Source of the DNA: Erythrophleum ivorense
Taxonomy: Eukaryota > Streptophyta > Magnoliopsida > Fabales > Fabaceae
Assembly (NCBI GenBank): GCA_026724425.1
Contig: JAIUCV010000018.1
Span: 3,984,942-4,048,941 of the forward strand
DNA length: 64,000 nucleotides
Direction of reading: 5' to 3'
Under the pieces are notes generated by a model that did not search any database, had not been told where the DNA came from, and was given only the letters and a program-made list of their open reading frames with translations. The position numbers and the translations under genes were made by a program. Of this stretch, positions 34,128 to 45,298 are shown piece by piece. The stretch's first letter is position 1, and each line of letters starts with the position of its first letter.

Positions 34128-34134
34128 TTTAAAA
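34128..34134 (+). promoter_or_regulatory. TATA-like element of LTR D3
   Basis: TTTAAAA is followed by a CT-rich stretch and then a purine-rich leader. D2 has the same arrangement (27095-27102, minus). Confidence 0.45.
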
Positions 34135-37043
34135 GCTTCTAAATCTCTTCTTTCTTCTTCTAACCGACTCAAGCTCGTCTTAGGAGAGAGAAAAGGGTGG
34201 AGGAGAGAGAGAGGAGCTGAAGAGAAGAAGAAAAGTCAAGAAAGGTAAGGATTCTCATGGCTTCCTCTTAGTATGTTGCCCTTTTCCCCTTTCCCCCTCT
34301 TTCCTACGGTTTAGATAGCAAAAATGGTTAGGTCTTGAGTCTGGTTCAGAGGAGAGGGAGTGGGAAACCATTCTTGAGAGAGATTAGAAGTATATAGTCT
34401 TCTCTTTCTTGCTTTCCCCCTTTCTTAAGAGGTTAAGAGTTTAGAAAAGAGAGAGAGTAGCTAATAGGCTCTAGTGAGAGGATGAAACCTAGGTTGAGAA
34501 GCTTGGTAGAGTTGATTAGAAGTAATCCCTAGCTTAAGAATCAAGTATTGAGGTATTAATTCCATGCTTTTGTGTGGTTAGGCTCAAAAGGAACTCTCCC
34601 ATCTAGAAGTTGTTGTGAAACTAACAAGGGAGGAGTCAAGTGAAAGAGGAAGTAGTGAATAGCTAACAAGGTAGTTCTCTCCACTTTTCTCTCATGCATA
34701 ATTGTGTGTTTACATTGTCTTGCTTGTGTGTATGAATGATATGAGTTATGAGAAGTGTGTTAGCATGATGATATGTTATGAATTGAAATGATGATTTATG
34801 TGATTTGTTTTGGTTTGCTTGAGGAAATGGAAAAGCCAATAACCCTATAGCCAAGGTGAGGATAAGCCAAACCCTTAAGTTGGTTGAGACAAGAGTAAAA
34901 GGTCTCCCAAAAGTGAGGTTGACTCCCAAAGAGTAAGGGTTGAGTCTAAGGACCTCTAAAGAATGGGTAAGGCAAATCCAAAAGCCACAAGGGAGTGGGT
35001 GAGGCTAATCCAAGTACTTAGCAAGCTCCTAAATGTTATGTGTGGCCTACTCACATGTTGAGAATGTTTTCCTTATGCATGGCCAATTCATATGTTTTAA
35101 ATGTTTTCATCATAGTTTATATGCTAACATGCCATACATGCATAATGAGACTTGTTGCACGCGATATATGTATGATTGAATGAGAGTTGAACTACTGAGA
35201 TTCTCCGAATCTCACCTTCCCTCTCCACCATCTAACCATGCCAGGTGGACCAAGTGAGGTTAGAGATGGGAACCACCACCAAGCATGAAGCTAGGGATAG
35301 AAATGAAGAAGAGTGTAAAGGTTTCTTGTGAGTACATTGTAAATGAGACATGAGATGTAAATGATGTATATGATGTAGCATTTATAAATGTTGTAAGACA
35401 ATGTATGTAAGATGATGTATATATAAGAATGCAACTCATTTTGAGTGAGAAAGTAAGTCATGAATGATGAATGTATGAGAATGAAATCTATGATGAATGA
35501 AAAGGCATGTTTGCATGAGAAATGCTCAATGGTAGCATAGGTTATATGGGTGCATAAGTGGGCATGGGGTAGTGAGTTTCTCCAATCTAAGTTATTAGAC
35601 ACTTGAGACATGATTGATGGCCCCTAGAGATGTTTTCTCATGTGCTCAAGGAGTCATAGAAGTAGGAAAACCAAGATTGGACCCTATGAGCCCCACTTTT
35701 GGCCAAGAAATGGCCTTCTTGCACATGATGTCATAGATCAGCCATATGACCTCTTCTTGTTATGAAATTTGACATGTGACTAGATTATGTTTAGATCTTT
35801 CTGGGAAGCTAGAGTTCATGTCATTTAGAGGTCTATAGCATTTTATATGATTTTTCAAAGTTGACATCAGAAAATCGGATTTCAGAAAATACTGTTCATT
35901 TGGTCAGTTTGAGAAACGTGTCATCCGAGGGGCAAACGTAGTCCAATGGCTACGAAATTTTATACACAGAAACTAGATGGTCACAGTGACTTGTGGGAAC
36001 TGGAAGCACCTCATTTAGAGGTCTAGAGAGGAAGATATGCAATTTCGAAGTTCCTGCCCAGAATCAGACACCCAACCAGACCCGAAGTATTGTTTCATCG
36101 GTTTCCGGGAAATTGGCTTGGTGAACTGATCTGGAGATATTTTTTTCCTCTAGCTAACATCCACATATTTCCATAGAGATATAGGTCATGAGCATTGGAC
36201 TTTTGTGGAATTATTTAGACATTTTCAAAGTCCATATCAGTAAACTGTGACAGCAAAGAAGCCCCCTCTGACTAGTGAACGATTTTGATGTCAAACGCAG
36301 AATAGGTGAGATACCGAGACTTCTACTTATTTTTAGCATGAAGTAGACGTCTCAAGCTTTCTAGAATGACCCAATTCATGCAGTTACAATTTTTCTGTAT
36401 TTAGCTATGAATTTTCAAACTTAGCCCAGAAATGAAGCAAAATCTGCCAATAGTGAAAATGCATGTCTCCAATCCCTTTTTGCTTTCCATGAGTTTAAAG
36501 CATATGTCTGGGATTGCAATAAGTCTCAATAGTGTAATTGAGCATGAGGAACCATAGAGAGAGCTCAACCAGTCCATGTTACTTCTAAGTGGATCTCTAC
36601 CCACACATAGTGCCATAGAAAAAGAAGCATAAAGTTGAGTAAATTATCTCCCTTGTGAGTTCTACATGTGCATATGAGTAAGAGGGCATGTTGGGTATGA
36701 GCTAGAGGTTAAGGTGTTACAATGATCATGATTGTATGATTTCAATTTTTATAGAATTAGTTATGATTTTCCTAAATTTGATCAAATAGAGGGCCAAATC
36801 TGGCCGAAATTAAATAGCCATATTTTATGCTTCATTTCGGTTTTCATGAATCGTGGGCATAATTTTGTGATGCAAAGGAGTTGTATTGATGTAGTTAAAT
36901 ATGAGAATGGAATTTTTATATGTAGCGTAACACAAATTTAATATATTATTTATATCCCATTTTGTTACAACTCCTAAGCAATGCATGTTATTGAGCATGT
37001 TAATTGCATGGGGAAGGCTAGAAAGATATGGTATTACATTTAT

Positions 37044-37054
37044 TGGTATCAGAG
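37044..37054 (+). other. primer binding site of E2 (initiator Met tRNA type)
   Basis: TGGTATCAGAG follows the LTR end by five bases. It matches the standard site complementary to initiator Met tRNA used by chromoviruses. Confidence 0.9.
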
Positions 37055-39079
37055 TAAAGTTCCAGGTGCTTTTGGATTGGATTTGGCTTGAGGATGTAGC
37101 CATTGGGCTTTGTAAAAGGCTTGTATGAATATAAAAAGTCCTATATGAGACATATTGGGTGTAGGATAATAGTTTGTGGCTTTGTGAGTTGTGGGATGGT
37201 CTTAAAGTAGTTAGTGGACACTGGGAAAGAATGGCCTCTAGAGTAGTTTGAGTAGAGTTAACTTTAAGCAGAGTTGAGTGATCCGACAATAACTTGATAA
37301 GATGTGATAGCTCATTGGGATTAGTGGCAAGCCCTAGATATAAACGATGAGAAATGATCTCGTTGATAGGAAGAGGCTTGCTAGAGAGAGAGAGAGAGTA
37401 CTTGAGGCCTAATTCTCTCTGGTAGTCATACTCTAGCCATTCCCAGCTATCTCGCATAACGCAGAGACAAGTAATGATGCAACGCGATGGGAGATGAGAC
37501 TGCAGCTACACCAGAACAGTTTAGAAGGGAATGAGAAAGAGAGTATCCCCTAGCCACAACACCTAATTGTCTAAATGAATTTGAAAGCCCAAAAGGCTAA
37601 TTCCCTTAGGCTAGAGATTAAGTTATAAGCTACACCCTAGAGCCCTGATAGCCCAGAGGTAACAACTAGCTATGTACGAATGAAGCAAGAGGTAGAACCC
37701 TCTTGCTTGATGATGGGCTAGTTATAAAGGCAATGAGGCTAGAGTTGGTAGCTAAAGATGAAAGTCCAATCCCTAGAAAAATAAGCCAACCTAAGGCCGT
37801 TAGCCACAGCCAACTAGTTGCTTAGCCGTGGCCAATTATTCCATAGAAACAGCAAGGCAATCCAGAGAGTTCCTTGTCGTGGCTAATTAAGAAGTTAGCC
37901 GTGGCCAATACTCAGATTAGCCGTGGTGAATGAAGTGTTAGCTACAATGAATGGCACCATGAATGCCTTATTAGTCATATTAAAGCCAACTTGAGAAAAG
38001 AGTTAATAAGGGATCAGACAACCCACAAAAAGCAGGAACCCCGAGCATGAGTAGAGAAAAGGGTACTGAATATAGTTATGAAAGATTAATAAGAAATGAA
38101 TGGGACTAGCAAATGAGCTTAAAAAAAAGAGCTCAGCATAGAGAAAGTTAGACACAAGGATGATAAGGTTGTTGAGACCCGCCTTTAAGGCATTGACTCT
38201 AACCTAGAGTGCTACCTAGTGAGACACTTAATGGTAAAATAGTAGTGTAGCCTCAAAATAATGTAAGATAAAACTACGAGTAGTGAGATAAATAATGAGT
38301 GTCCTAAAAGGGTGTACCTCATAGGTAACACCTATAGGTAAGTATAAGTAGCCTAGTAACCAAGATTCAAAAGAGAATGAAAATAGTTAATAAGCTATAG
38401 GTCTAATGAGATAGATAACCTAGGCTAAGCATAAGTTGAAGCCTAAGGGAGATGACCAATAGCATCATTCCAGGTGAGATATGTATATAAAAGGTTTAGT
38501 GAAATTTCTCCCTGGAGCGAAAAGGAAAGATGAGACATCCTCATGTCAGGGAAACCACCTAGTAGTGGTTAGTAATTTCCCCTAGATAGACCCCCTAATT
38601 GTAGAGCATAGTGATAAAGGAAGCAAGGAAGAGTTGAGAAATTAGCTATAGAAAAGATACCCTAGCTTTAGTCATGATTAAATGAGTAAGCTAAACCCAA
38701 AAAGGTAAATAGATAGGGGGTATGAAAATTAGTTAGATGAGCTCCTTAATATGAGAATGATATAGGGTTAAGGCACGCGAGTGATTAGAGTACCTAGTAG
38801 AGCGTAAGTTTTTTGTAAGATAGAGTCCGGACATTGACAGTATATGTCCTGGATTGGGTCAGTAGAACCTTGAGTTCAGTAAAATGTGCTCCTAAGGATG
38901 AGGTTGAAGAGATTAAATAGAGAAAAAGCCTAGCTCTAATCTAAATGTAGAAATGAACTAAGACAGACAGTTAGTGCCTTAGTACCCTTAGGGAAGCTCG
39001 AGGAAGCTAGACACCACCTAAGAAGACGAGCCTTGTGTTATATAGAGAAAGAATGTAAGTTGAGAGCGCTATAGAGTGA
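37055..39079 (+). mobile_element. non-coding interior of E2
   Basis: About 2 kb of purine-rich sequence on the + strand, dense in TAG and TGA, with no RT, integrase or protease motif. An ATG at 37487 opens 15 codons (MGDETAATPEQFRRE) before TGA, which could be the stump of a gag start. A GA microsatellite lies at 37382-37398. A motif cluster lies at 37795-37960. The 210-codon frame on the minus strand at 36825-37457 is antisense to the LTR end, primer site and leader and shows no family similarity. Confidence 0.7.
37795..37960 (+). repeat. palindromic motif cluster in the E2 interior
   Basis: There are six copies: TTAGCCACAGCCAACT, TTAGCCGTGGCCAATT, CTTGTCGTGGCTAATT, TTAGCCGTGGCCAATA, TTAGCCGTGGTGAATG and TTAGCTACAATGAATG. 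The motif is that of LTR family A, but the surrounding sequence is not LTR A. Confidence 0.85.
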
Positions 39080-40889
39080 AATGGTCCCGAAAAATTTGGA
39101 AAGCATTCTAGACTCCTAAAAATGAGAATCCCAAGCTTAGATGGAAAGAAAAATAGAGCTAAAATGAAGAAACAATTTTTTATGAAAAGCCTACGAAACG
39201 TAATGGCATTTTTGTAATTTTAAGCAAATTTTGGAATTCACACAAGAGGGCTTTTTAAATGAAATTTTTGAGTTCTCTAGGGTTCTCAGAGGCCTTGAAA
39301 ATCATGAAAAGCCCCGAGACAGTTAAAACCCCTCTGGTGGACGTTTTCTAACATCAGTTGACCCAAATTTTAACTGGTTCGTTCGATAAGGTTTTAGCTC
39401 CAAATTGAGTGATTCCAAAGGCATTTTATTAAATTGGGAACCTAAATTTTATAATGGAAAAAAAATTCTCAAAAAAGAGCTAAAACAAAGGAGAAAAGAA
39501 AATGCAAAATATGAAGGGCAAAATTGGAAGGGTTCTATGTCATTTGATTCTCTAGGATCCCGCCATACTAATATTAGGGAACATTTAAATTTTCATTCAT
39601 CACTCCCTATGGGATCCTCAGATTCCCACTTCAGCCTCTTTTTCTTGGGCTTTCTTTTCTTACTCTATTGACTTACTTACTTTACATATACTTGTTCTAG
39701 CCCTTCTTTCATATCTCGCAGTTTCTAACTATGCCCACATTCTGCTTTTAAGTGCTTTAGCACCTGGGCGTCTCACACATTAAGTGTGGTAAACATCTTT
39801 GGCAAGAGAGGGGCTATACACTAGTCCCTATTCATTTCACTTATATATATACTATAAGGGACTCGAGCTATGCATATTGAATCTAAACATTCTCTACTAG
39901 GGATTCCTTTTTGCATGCTTTTCTTACTATTCTGATACTACTGCAATCCCCTTACCTTTCTTCTCTGACTCATCTCATTCTTTAACTAACTAGAATACTC
40001 TTCGATTATCGAGACACTTTGGTGAGTGATGCCATCGTTTTCTACTCACTTAAGTCACATTACTATTAGGTTCATCAGGCCTAATATCATGTGACCATTA
40101 TTGCAAGCAAACCATAATATCAAACACTAATACACAGGCACCTCATGACTGAGCTCAAGGCCACTATCGCCTATATATTACAAGTTTTCTAATAATCTAA
40201 AGTACCTCTCTCTTACCTTTTTCTATCAGCCCTATTCTCGTAGAGTGCTCGGGGAAAGTAAGATTCTTTATCTACTACATCCAGAGATCTCTCTGCATTG
40301 CCCCGCTACTTTTCTTTGAGCGTTATTATGCTAGAAGGGCATCTACAGCAAGGACAAGTGTGCTTTCTCAAGTACTCAAGCACATTAACTAAACTTTTAT
40401 TCCCAATCTAATATGTCCTCGGCTTGAATGTTATCATACCTTCTCTTTCTACCTTTCTTATCCTCTTACTTAAGTAAAAAAAGGTTTTACTATTGGCTTA
40501 TTCTGTTGCCAATTCAGGTTTTTTCTATGAAAAGCACCTACATTTTCCTGGGGCCCCTCCATTGGTTTACTCTCTATAACATCAAAAGGGTCTATTTTTC
40601 ATTCGTACTAGAGGACTAAATTTGGCCAAAATTAAATAGCTACATTTTATGCTTCATTTCAGTTTCCATGAATTGTGGGCATGATTTTATGATGCAAAGG
40701 AGTTGTATTAATGTAAATATGGGAAAGTATAGTATGTGCTCATACAACCCACGTTGAATGGAATTTTTATATGTCGCGCAACGCAAATTTAATCCATTAT
40801 TTATATCCCATTTTCTTACAACTCCTAAGCAATGCATGTTATGGAGCATGTTAATTGCATGAAGAAGGCTAGAAAGATATGGTATTACA
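39080..40889 (+). mobile_element. 3' LTR of E2, with 5' end lost and middle replaced
   Basis: 39080-39556 matches 5' LTR positions 30566-31010, and 40620-40889 matches 36796-37038. The first ~115 bp and about 2.5 kb of the middle are missing. The 1.06 kb at 39557-40619 is unrelated to the LTR. Confidence 0.85.
39557..40619. other. foreign pyrimidine-rich segment inside the E2 3' LTR
   Basis: The strand composition flips here. The E2 interior is purine-rich on +, while this block is pyrimidine-rich on + and reads, reversed, in the same style (many AGAGA, TAG). It may be an inverted piece of E2 interior or of a relative. No terminal repeats or duplication at its ends are visible. Confidence 0.4.
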
Positions 40890-41793
40890 AAATTCGCACA
40901 AAATTAATGTCCATACTATAAATTAACTATGGGGGTTTCTAAGTAGCAAGAGAAGCATCAAAATGAGAAGCTTATACTTACTTAACAACTCCTCTGGCCT
41001 TAAGCTCCGAAAATTCACCATGGAAACATCAAACAGCAAGCTTCAGATTTTTGGGTGTGGGTGAAATGCTCCAAATGAAAAACTAATCAGGTCAAATTGA
41101 AGAGAAAGAGGAGAAAATTTAGTTATATCATAATTATCTAGTTTGATTTTGAGTCCAGAAGTGGGAAAATGATGGATTTGTGCTAAGAACCTTAGCCTCT
41201 CTCCAAGACCTCAGAATTTGTGTTTGTGTTTTGTGTTTCAGCAGAATGGTGGGAGGAGGCTGCATGTGTTTAGGGTTTAGATGGCTTTAAATTGGGTCCT
41301 ACCTAAATGGGTTATGGATAGACCCAAAGGCCTACATCCATATGGGTTTCATAATTTATGTTTATTAGGCTAGATTTCATTAGTTGGATTGCAGAATTCT
41401 AATTAGGTTAGGCCAAGTCCCAAGAGTCACTATAATTTGGGACTGTATAATCAATATTGGGCCAGCTATAATAGCTCATGTAAGTTAGGTCTTAGGCCTC
41501 TATCTCACTAAATCAGATTGGGCCATTGGTAGGTGCTTTCTCTTAGGCCAAGTCTCACAATAAGAAGTTGGGTCTGCACTCAAAATCATTAGGCCTCTAT
41601 AAATCTTTATCCATGGCCTACTTAAATTAATTTGAGCTTAAATGAAGTTTCTAACCCAATTAAATCTTAAACCCATATTAATAATTTATTTCTCTATAAA
41701 TTCCTATTCCCATAGCTTGCCTAATTATTCCATAATAATTATTCTTAATTAGTCCAAATCTATAATTAACACCTTAATTTTTAGGGTATTATA

Positions 41794-42900
41794 TCCACAA
41801 TCTAATCTAGTGATACCATATAAGATAGATTGTCCTATAACTGCACATTTTCATATTCTATGACATGTAAGGTGTCAGGCTTGTACTTTTTAAACTGGGA
41901 TGCATAGAAGACATCATGTATTTGGCTTAGGTTTAGGGGAAGGGCAAGTTTATAGGCCACAGGTATAACTTTATCAAGAATTTGCAACAAACTTATGTAC
42001 TGTGGACTGAGCTTTCTACTCTTAATGGACCTACCTATTCTTGTGATTGAAGACACTCTAATAAGGATATGGTCTCTGACCTCAAACTCTAATGGCCTTC
42101 TCTTTTTATCTGTGTAACTCTTTTGTCTACTCTAGGTCATTAGGAGTCTCTTTCTTATGGTTTCTATCTATTTAAAGGTCTGGTGCACTAATTTTGGGCC
42201 TATAAAGCTCCTCTCTCCAAGCTCTACCCAATAGATAGGAGACTTGCACTTCCTCCCATATAATGCCTCATACAGTACCATCTGAATACTAGACTAATAA
42301 CTGTTATTATAGGCAAACTTTACTAAAGGCAAATATGTATCCCATTTATCCTTTAGCTCTAAAACATAAGCCCTCAATATGTCCTTTAGGGTTTAGATGG
42401 TTTTTTTTGTTTGACCATCTATCTCAGGGTAATAGGCTGTGTTAAATCTTAATATGGTTCATAGGGCATCTTGTAACGATCTCTAGAAATTCAAAGTGAA
42501 TTTGGGATCTTTATCTGATACTATTCTCTTAGGTACACCATGTAACCTCACTATCTCCCTGATGTATAACTGGGCTAATTTTTCTAGTGTCAGTGACTTT
42601 CATAGCTAAAAAATGAACTGACTTTGTTAATCTATATGCTATCACCCATATGGCATCATGCCCAAATGATATCTTGGGTAAACCCAAGAAAAAATTCATA
42701 ACTATGTTATCCCATTTCTATTCAGGGATATCTAAGGGCTAAAATAATGCAACTGGCTTTTAGTGTTCTATCTTAACTTTTTGACATACTAGACATTGAG
42801 AGATGTACTCAACTATATTTGTTTTCATTCTAGGTCACCAAAACATTTTCTTCAAATCATGATATGTCTTGTTATTGCCTAGATGAATTGTGTATTAGCT
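41794..42900 (-). pseudogene. element C integrase and pol C-terminal region (heavily broken)
   Basis: The minus strand shows, through many stops and shifts, the integrase zinc region (CLVCQKVKIEH), catalytic-domain pieces (IPE, stop, KWDNIVMNFFLGLPK, where the first catalytic Asp is now Asn) and the tail (KLSPQYISLLQILDKV, VFYASQFKKYKPD). The frame is cut by LTR A2 at 41793 and continues at 28465. The best open piece is 41835-42056. Confidence 0.85.
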
Positions 42901-43059
42901 TTTATGTGCCTTTTCTAATATTCTTTCTTTTATCTTTGAACTCCTAGACACATACAGCCTATTCATATACCTCATAATTCTATCCTCAGATAGATTAAAG
43001 TCTAAAGTGCTACCCTAGGATATCTAGATTCTCATCTTTCTTACATGTTCATCCTCTTG

Positions 43060-43500
43060 TTAGGCATCTCTTATTTGACTCCTTAGGTCATTTTCTATTC
43101 GGGTTTTACTCATTAACAACTTCCTCGAATGTACTTGACATGAGAGATTTATATCCCTAAATCTCTCAATGAGTTCTTGCTCTCTAATCATCATATAGGC
43201 TATATGGATGGATTTTCTACTTAGGGCATCTGCAACCACATTAGTCTTACCTAGATAGTATTTTAGGGTAAAATCATAATCTTTCAATAAGTCTAACCAT
43301 CTCCTCTATCTCATATTCAACTTTTTTTGCTCAATTAAATGTTTAAGGCTTTTATGGTAACTGTATATTTCTATGGCAGCTCCATACAAGAAGTGTCTCC
43401 ATATCTTGAGTGCAAATACCACTATTGCTAGCTCTAAGTCATGTGCAAGATGGTTTTCCTCAGGTGGTTTCAACTGTCTAGAAGAATAAGCTATCACTCA
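43060..43500 (-). pseudogene. element C RNase H domain
   Basis: MIAYSSRQLKPPEENHLAHDLELA, FALKIWRHFLYG and HKSLKHL are readable from 43497, then KDYDFTLKYYLGKTNVVADALSRK from 43287, with a small break between. In a normal copy the residue two before the HKSL stretch is Asp (T-D-HKSL). Here it is Tyr, so a catalytic acid is lost. Confidence 0.9.
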
Positions 43501-43689
43501 ACCTTTCTGCATAAGCATACATCCTAGCTCTTTCTTAGAAGCATCACTGTAGACTACAAAAGTCTCTCTAGAGTCAGAAAGTACTAAAACTCAGGCTGTG
43601 GTTAACCTATGCTTCAACTCTTGAAAACTTTACTTTTATTTCTGACCCTACACAAATGGTGCATTCTTTCTAGTTAGCCTAGTCAGTGG

Positions 43690-44560
43690 CATTGCTATAT
43701 GAGAAAAACCTGTATGAACCTCTTATAATAACCCACTAAACCTAGGAAGCGCCTGATCTCTATCACTGTCTTAAGCCTTTCCCACTATAATATTGCCTTT
43801 ACCTTATGGGGATCTACTGTGACCCCTGCCTGGGAGATCACGTGGCCTAAGAATTGTATGTCAATGAGCCAAAACTCACATTTACTAAGTTTAACATACA
43901 ACTATTTTTCTCTTAGGGTTTCTATGGTTAATTTTAGGTATTGTTCATACTCTTCTTTACTCTTAGAATAGATGAGAATGCCATCAATAAAGATTACTAC
44001 AAACCTCTCTAAATATGGCCTCAACACTATACTCATGTAATCCATAAATATCGTAGGTGCATTCATTAACTTGAAAGGCATAACTAAGAACTCATAATAC
44101 CCATATTTGGTCTTAAAAGCTATCTTAAGGATATCTTCCACCTTGATCGTAAGTTGATGATATCTTGACCTACGGTCAATCTTGAAGAACACTAATGCTC
44201 CTACCAGCTGATCTAGAAGGTTATCTATCTTGGGAAGAGGTATTTGTTCTTAATAGTTATCTTGTTGAGCTCCCTATAGTCTATACATAGTCTAAAACTC
44301 TCGTCTTTCTTCTTTACAAATAGGACTAGAGCTCCCTACGGTATGACATTGGGTCTGATAAAGCCCTTTTTTAAAAGTTCTTCTATCTATTTCTTTAACT
44401 CTGCTAGCTCAATGGGAGCTATTTTATATGGGGTCTTAGACACTGGACCCACCCCAAGTACAATATTTATAACAAACTCAACTTCTCTATCTGGGAGTAG
44501 TTCGTTCATTTCCTTAGAAAAACCCTATAGAAACTCTCTCACTACAAGGATCTCATCTAT
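43690..44560 (-). pseudogene. element C reverse transcriptase domain
   Basis: In order on the minus strand: an entry stretch (APIELAELKK, stop, IEELLKKGFIRP), FVKKKDESFRLCIDYRELNK, FFKIDRRSRYHQL, YYEFLVMPFKLMNAP and the active-site strand FVVIFIDGILIYSK. The active site normally ends in two Asp (IDD); here the second is Gly (about 43980-43990). Several stops precede it. The longest open piece is 43902-44192. Confidence 0.93.
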
Positions 44561-44639
44561 ACCCTATTCTACCTCAGCTTATATTAAAAACAAAACTAAA
44601 AACCCTTGACAATCATGCTTTAGAGACCTCTCAGCCTAG

Positions 44640-45060
44640 AGGTAGTCATAAAAGCTAGCTCAGTCCTAATATTAGATATAGTTCCATATTTAGGTAAAGA
44701 AATACATATGTGATAATAGTCAAGCATGACATTATTTCTAGACATCCAATTCATTCTAATAACTAGGTTAATATTAATAAGGGGCATACAAATCAAGTCA
44801 AATGTGGTAAAATAGTGATTAAACTAGACTACACAGTTTAAATAAGTATGAGAGGTAATGGCTCTGTTTTTTGTGGGGGTGGATACATGTAAAGCATATG
44901 GCAATGCATGTATATTTAGACCCAACCTCCTAACATATTTATAAGATATAAAAGAGTGGTTAACACCTGAATCAAATAAGACATATACAGAACAATCATT
45001 AATATTAATAGTACGTTGAATTAGACTTGGGGATCTGCTAGCCTTTTGTTGTGTCAGGGC
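44640..45060 (-). pseudogene. element C protease region
   Basis: VLFDSGVNHSFISYKYVRRLGL near 44910-44985 contains the aspartic-protease D-S-G triad, followed by recognisable spacing to RT. There are stops on both sides. The enzyme would cut the gag-pol polyprotein in the particle. Confidence 0.85.
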
Positions 45061-45119
45061 AAAGACTTCACCCTAGGTCTGGGGTTTGGGTGTAGAAACT
45101 ACCTCCTTCTACTGTGTAG

Positions 45120-45240
45120 GCTATGTGTAGTCTCTAGCTATATGTCTTAGCCTACTGCATTTGTAGCATACGTTTTGCACCGCGTAATATAATATGGTTT
45201 GCCTCCATAGTTCCTACCACACTAACTACAAATAGCTAAA
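45120..45240 (-). pseudogene. element C gag zinc knuckles (double, damaged)
   Basis: A first CSxCGRNYGG-like knuckle is followed by CYKCSRLRHIARDY, where the last Cys of the CCHC pattern is Tyr. The paired arrangement is typical of Tekay/Del gag. Confidence 0.75.
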
Positions 45241-45298
45241 GTGGAACTATCTCTGTTGGATTGAGCTGATCTCTTTTAACCCTTGCTATTCTATTCCA

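Larger units (their letters stand above)
33797..36721 (+). mobile_element. solo LTR D3, TSD ATGAT
   Basis: It runs from TGTAACAACTC to GGTGTTACA, 2925 bp, flanked by ATGAT at 33792-33796 and 36722-36726. It is the best-preserved D copy and the innermost layer of the nest, so it inserted last in this branch. Features in order are an A/G-rich start (33806-33860), eight palindromic motifs (33890-34105), a TATA-like TTTAAAA (34128-34134), a CT- then GA-rich leader, the ~33-bp array (34830-35015) and a perfect inverted repeat (35196-35214). The 114-codon frame at 33764-34108 merely crosses the motif cluster. Confidence 0.96.
30446..37038 (+). mobile_element. 5' LTR of E2 (3663 bp without LTR D3)
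   Basis: It starts TGTAATATCC and ends GGTATTACA at 37038, and is followed 5 bp later by a primer site. It carries a TATA box (31032-31039), the ~33-bp array (32365-32525), the inverted repeat (32666-32684) and the D3 insertion at 33797. It is related over its full length to E3 (53652-57366, reversed). Open frames inside it, such as 32038-32229 and 33002-33190, show no family similarity. Confidence 0.9.
30446..40889 (+). mobile_element. element E2: two-LTR element without pol (LARD-like), TSD AAATT with one mismatch
   Basis: The 5' LTR begins TGTAATATCCG at 30446, and the 3' LTR ends GGTATTACA at 40889. Flanks are CAATT (30441-30445) and AAATT (40890-40894), and A1 shows AAATT at the unoccupied site, so one copy has mutated. 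Order: 5' LTR (30446-37038, with D3 inside), primer site, about 2 kb of interior without pol domains, then a damaged 3' LTR. LTRs are about 88 percent alike over 400 bp compared by eye. Large elements of this kind with LTRs but no enzymes depend on enzymes from relatives. Confidence 0.88.
28466..41793 (-). mobile_element. LTR A2 (family A), TSD TCCAC, interrupted by element E2
   Basis: On the minus strand it starts TATAATACCC at 41793 and ends GGTGATAACA at 28466. TCCAC flanks it at 28461-28465 and 41794-41798. The expected first bases TG are changed to TA. Without E2 it is about 2879 bp. It matches A1 (1-2135) in reverse orientation. The motif cluster is present but decayed (28830-29075). 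No primer site or coding region is attached, so it is a solo LTR. It splits the pol of element C. Confidence 0.9.

Noticed and set aside
37044..37054. tRNA gene fragment
   Set aside because: Only the 3'-end complement of initiator Met tRNA is present, adjacent to an LTR end, which is a primer binding site and not a tRNA gene. No cloverleaf was seen here or at 5411, 13705, 14329 or 61567.
36825..37457. Longest open frame in the window, 210 codons on the minus strand
   Set aside because: It is antisense to the E2 LTR end, primer site and leader, shows no domain, and its LTR part reads open also at 40640-40849 only because the sequence is the same LTR end. There is no evidence of a protein.
41281..41793. 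Possible host gene near the right end of LTR A2
   Set aside because: The GC-balanced text with many GGCCTAA words is the start of LTR A2, fixed by the TCCAC duplication; no frame is open.
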